Positions 50,206 to 50,499 of a stretch of 50,499 bases of DNA are shown here, piece after piece. The translations under genes and the position numbers were made by a program. The notes under the pieces were generated by a model that was not told the origin of the DNA, made no database searches, and saw nothing but the letters and a program-made list of their open reading frames with translations. Origin of the DNA: Flavobacterium pectinovorum (GTDB lineage: Bacteria; Bacteroidota; Bacteroidia; Flavobacteriales; Flavobacteriaceae); contig NZ_RCZH01000011.1 of the NCBI RefSeq assembly GCF_006438875.1, positions 58,190-108,688 on the forward strand. The letters are read 5' to 3'. Every line of letters begins with the position of its first letter. Position 1 is the stretch's first letter.

Positions 50206-50499
50206 TGCTTTTGAGTATTGGTAATTTTTTCTGCTTCAATTTTATATTCATTCCATCAATTCCCTGTAATCCACCGGTATGAATGAGTAAAATTTTTGAA
50301 TTTGCAGGAAAATAGTTTTTATATATTAAATCTATAACGCCAAAAAACATCTTTCCTGTATAAATTGGATCTAAAGGCACTTTATTTTCTTCAAAAAAAG
50401 CATTGATAAATTCAATTAATTCTAAATTTATCTTCCCATAACCTCCAAAATGATAGTCAGAAATTAAATTCCAGTTATCTTTTTTTGCAAAAATACGAA
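50198..50499 (-). CDS. ACC deaminase / D-cysteine desulfhydrase family, 3' part (partial)
   Basis: C-terminal 100 or so codons of a PLP fold-type II enzyme; the frame stays open to the window edge, so the 5' end is outside. I read SDYHFGGYGKINLELIEFIN, then PLDPIYTGKMFFGVIDLIYK and ILLIHTGGLQGIDGMN. The HFGGY, DPIYTGK and HTGGLQG blocks are diagnostic of the family covering 1-aminocyclopropane-1-carboxylate deaminase and D-cysteine desulfhydrase. The GTG at 50380 is only an internal codon. The substrate cannot be set. Its stop overlaps the start of the glucosaminidase gene. Confidence 0.88.
   Translation of the reverse strand, partial: RIFAKKDNWNLISDYHFGGYGKINLELIEFINAFFEENKVPLDPIYTGKMFFGVIDLIYKNYFPANSKILLIHTGGLQGIDGMNIKLKQKKLPILKSNG

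Overview
The window looks like a core-chromosome segment of a Flavobacterium-like member of the Bacteroidota. The sequence is AT-rich, several promoters match the Bacteroidota -7 box TAnnTTTG, and ribosome binding sites are generally absent. It carries a SusC/SusD pair, DUF3467 next to rpoC, and a putative porin of the Flavobacteriaceae type. I ran no searches, so genus level is inference.

Region 1 (1-16000) is the translation and transcription core, all on the minus strand. In transcription order it runs rpsU, a XerC-type recombinase, a short HPF ribosome-hibernation factor, tRNA-Thr(TGT), tRNA-Tyr(GTA), tRNA-Thr(GGT), tuf, tRNA-Trp(CCA), secE, nusG, rplK, rplA, rplJ, rplL, rpoB, rpoC and a DUF3467 gene. 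A consensus promoter drives the tRNA-tuf unit, and terminators follow rpsU, HPF, tuf, rplL and the DUF3467 gene. rpsU has a full Shine-Dalgarno sequence, a rarity in this phylum that fits the known bS21/anti-SD feedback in Flavobacterium.

Region 2 (16100-32400) is metabolic and envelope-related: acyl-CoA dehydrogenase, a membrane-anchored helix-hairpin-helix protein, an APC amino-acid permease, a PspC-like protein, DUF2851, a DEDDh exonuclease, a cysteine/cystathionine synthase with CBS domains, a putative porin, an isolated SusC/SusD pair, RNase HII and a secreted NTF2-like protein.

Region 3 (32480-40360) holds a quinone-reductase-like flavoprotein, two tandem SDR dehydrogenases with an AraC regulator, a second AraC regulator, lipB and two paralogous lipoproteins. 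It is dense in dispersed palindromic repeats. One is a 208-bp MITE-like element with 18-bp terminal inverted repeats and a perfect 9-bp target duplication, inserted at the centre of a palindrome inside another hairpin element. Related copies lie near 174-429 and 33182-33357.

Region 4 (40360-50499) contains lysS, then a very AT-rich two-gene unit on the plus strand: an ABC/OLD-like ATPase overlapping by 4 bp a small protein with a PD-(D/E)XK nuclease signature. This is the best candidate in the window for an undescribed, possibly defensive, system. Its 3' end runs into a 20-bp-arm palindrome that also terminates the convergent gene. After it come a lipoprotein, a D-lactate dehydrogenase, a DUF4274-like protein, a Spy-like periplasmic protein, hemL, a Cys-rich protein, a glucosaminidase-LysM lipoprotein, and the 3' part of an ACC-deaminase-family gene cut by the window edge.
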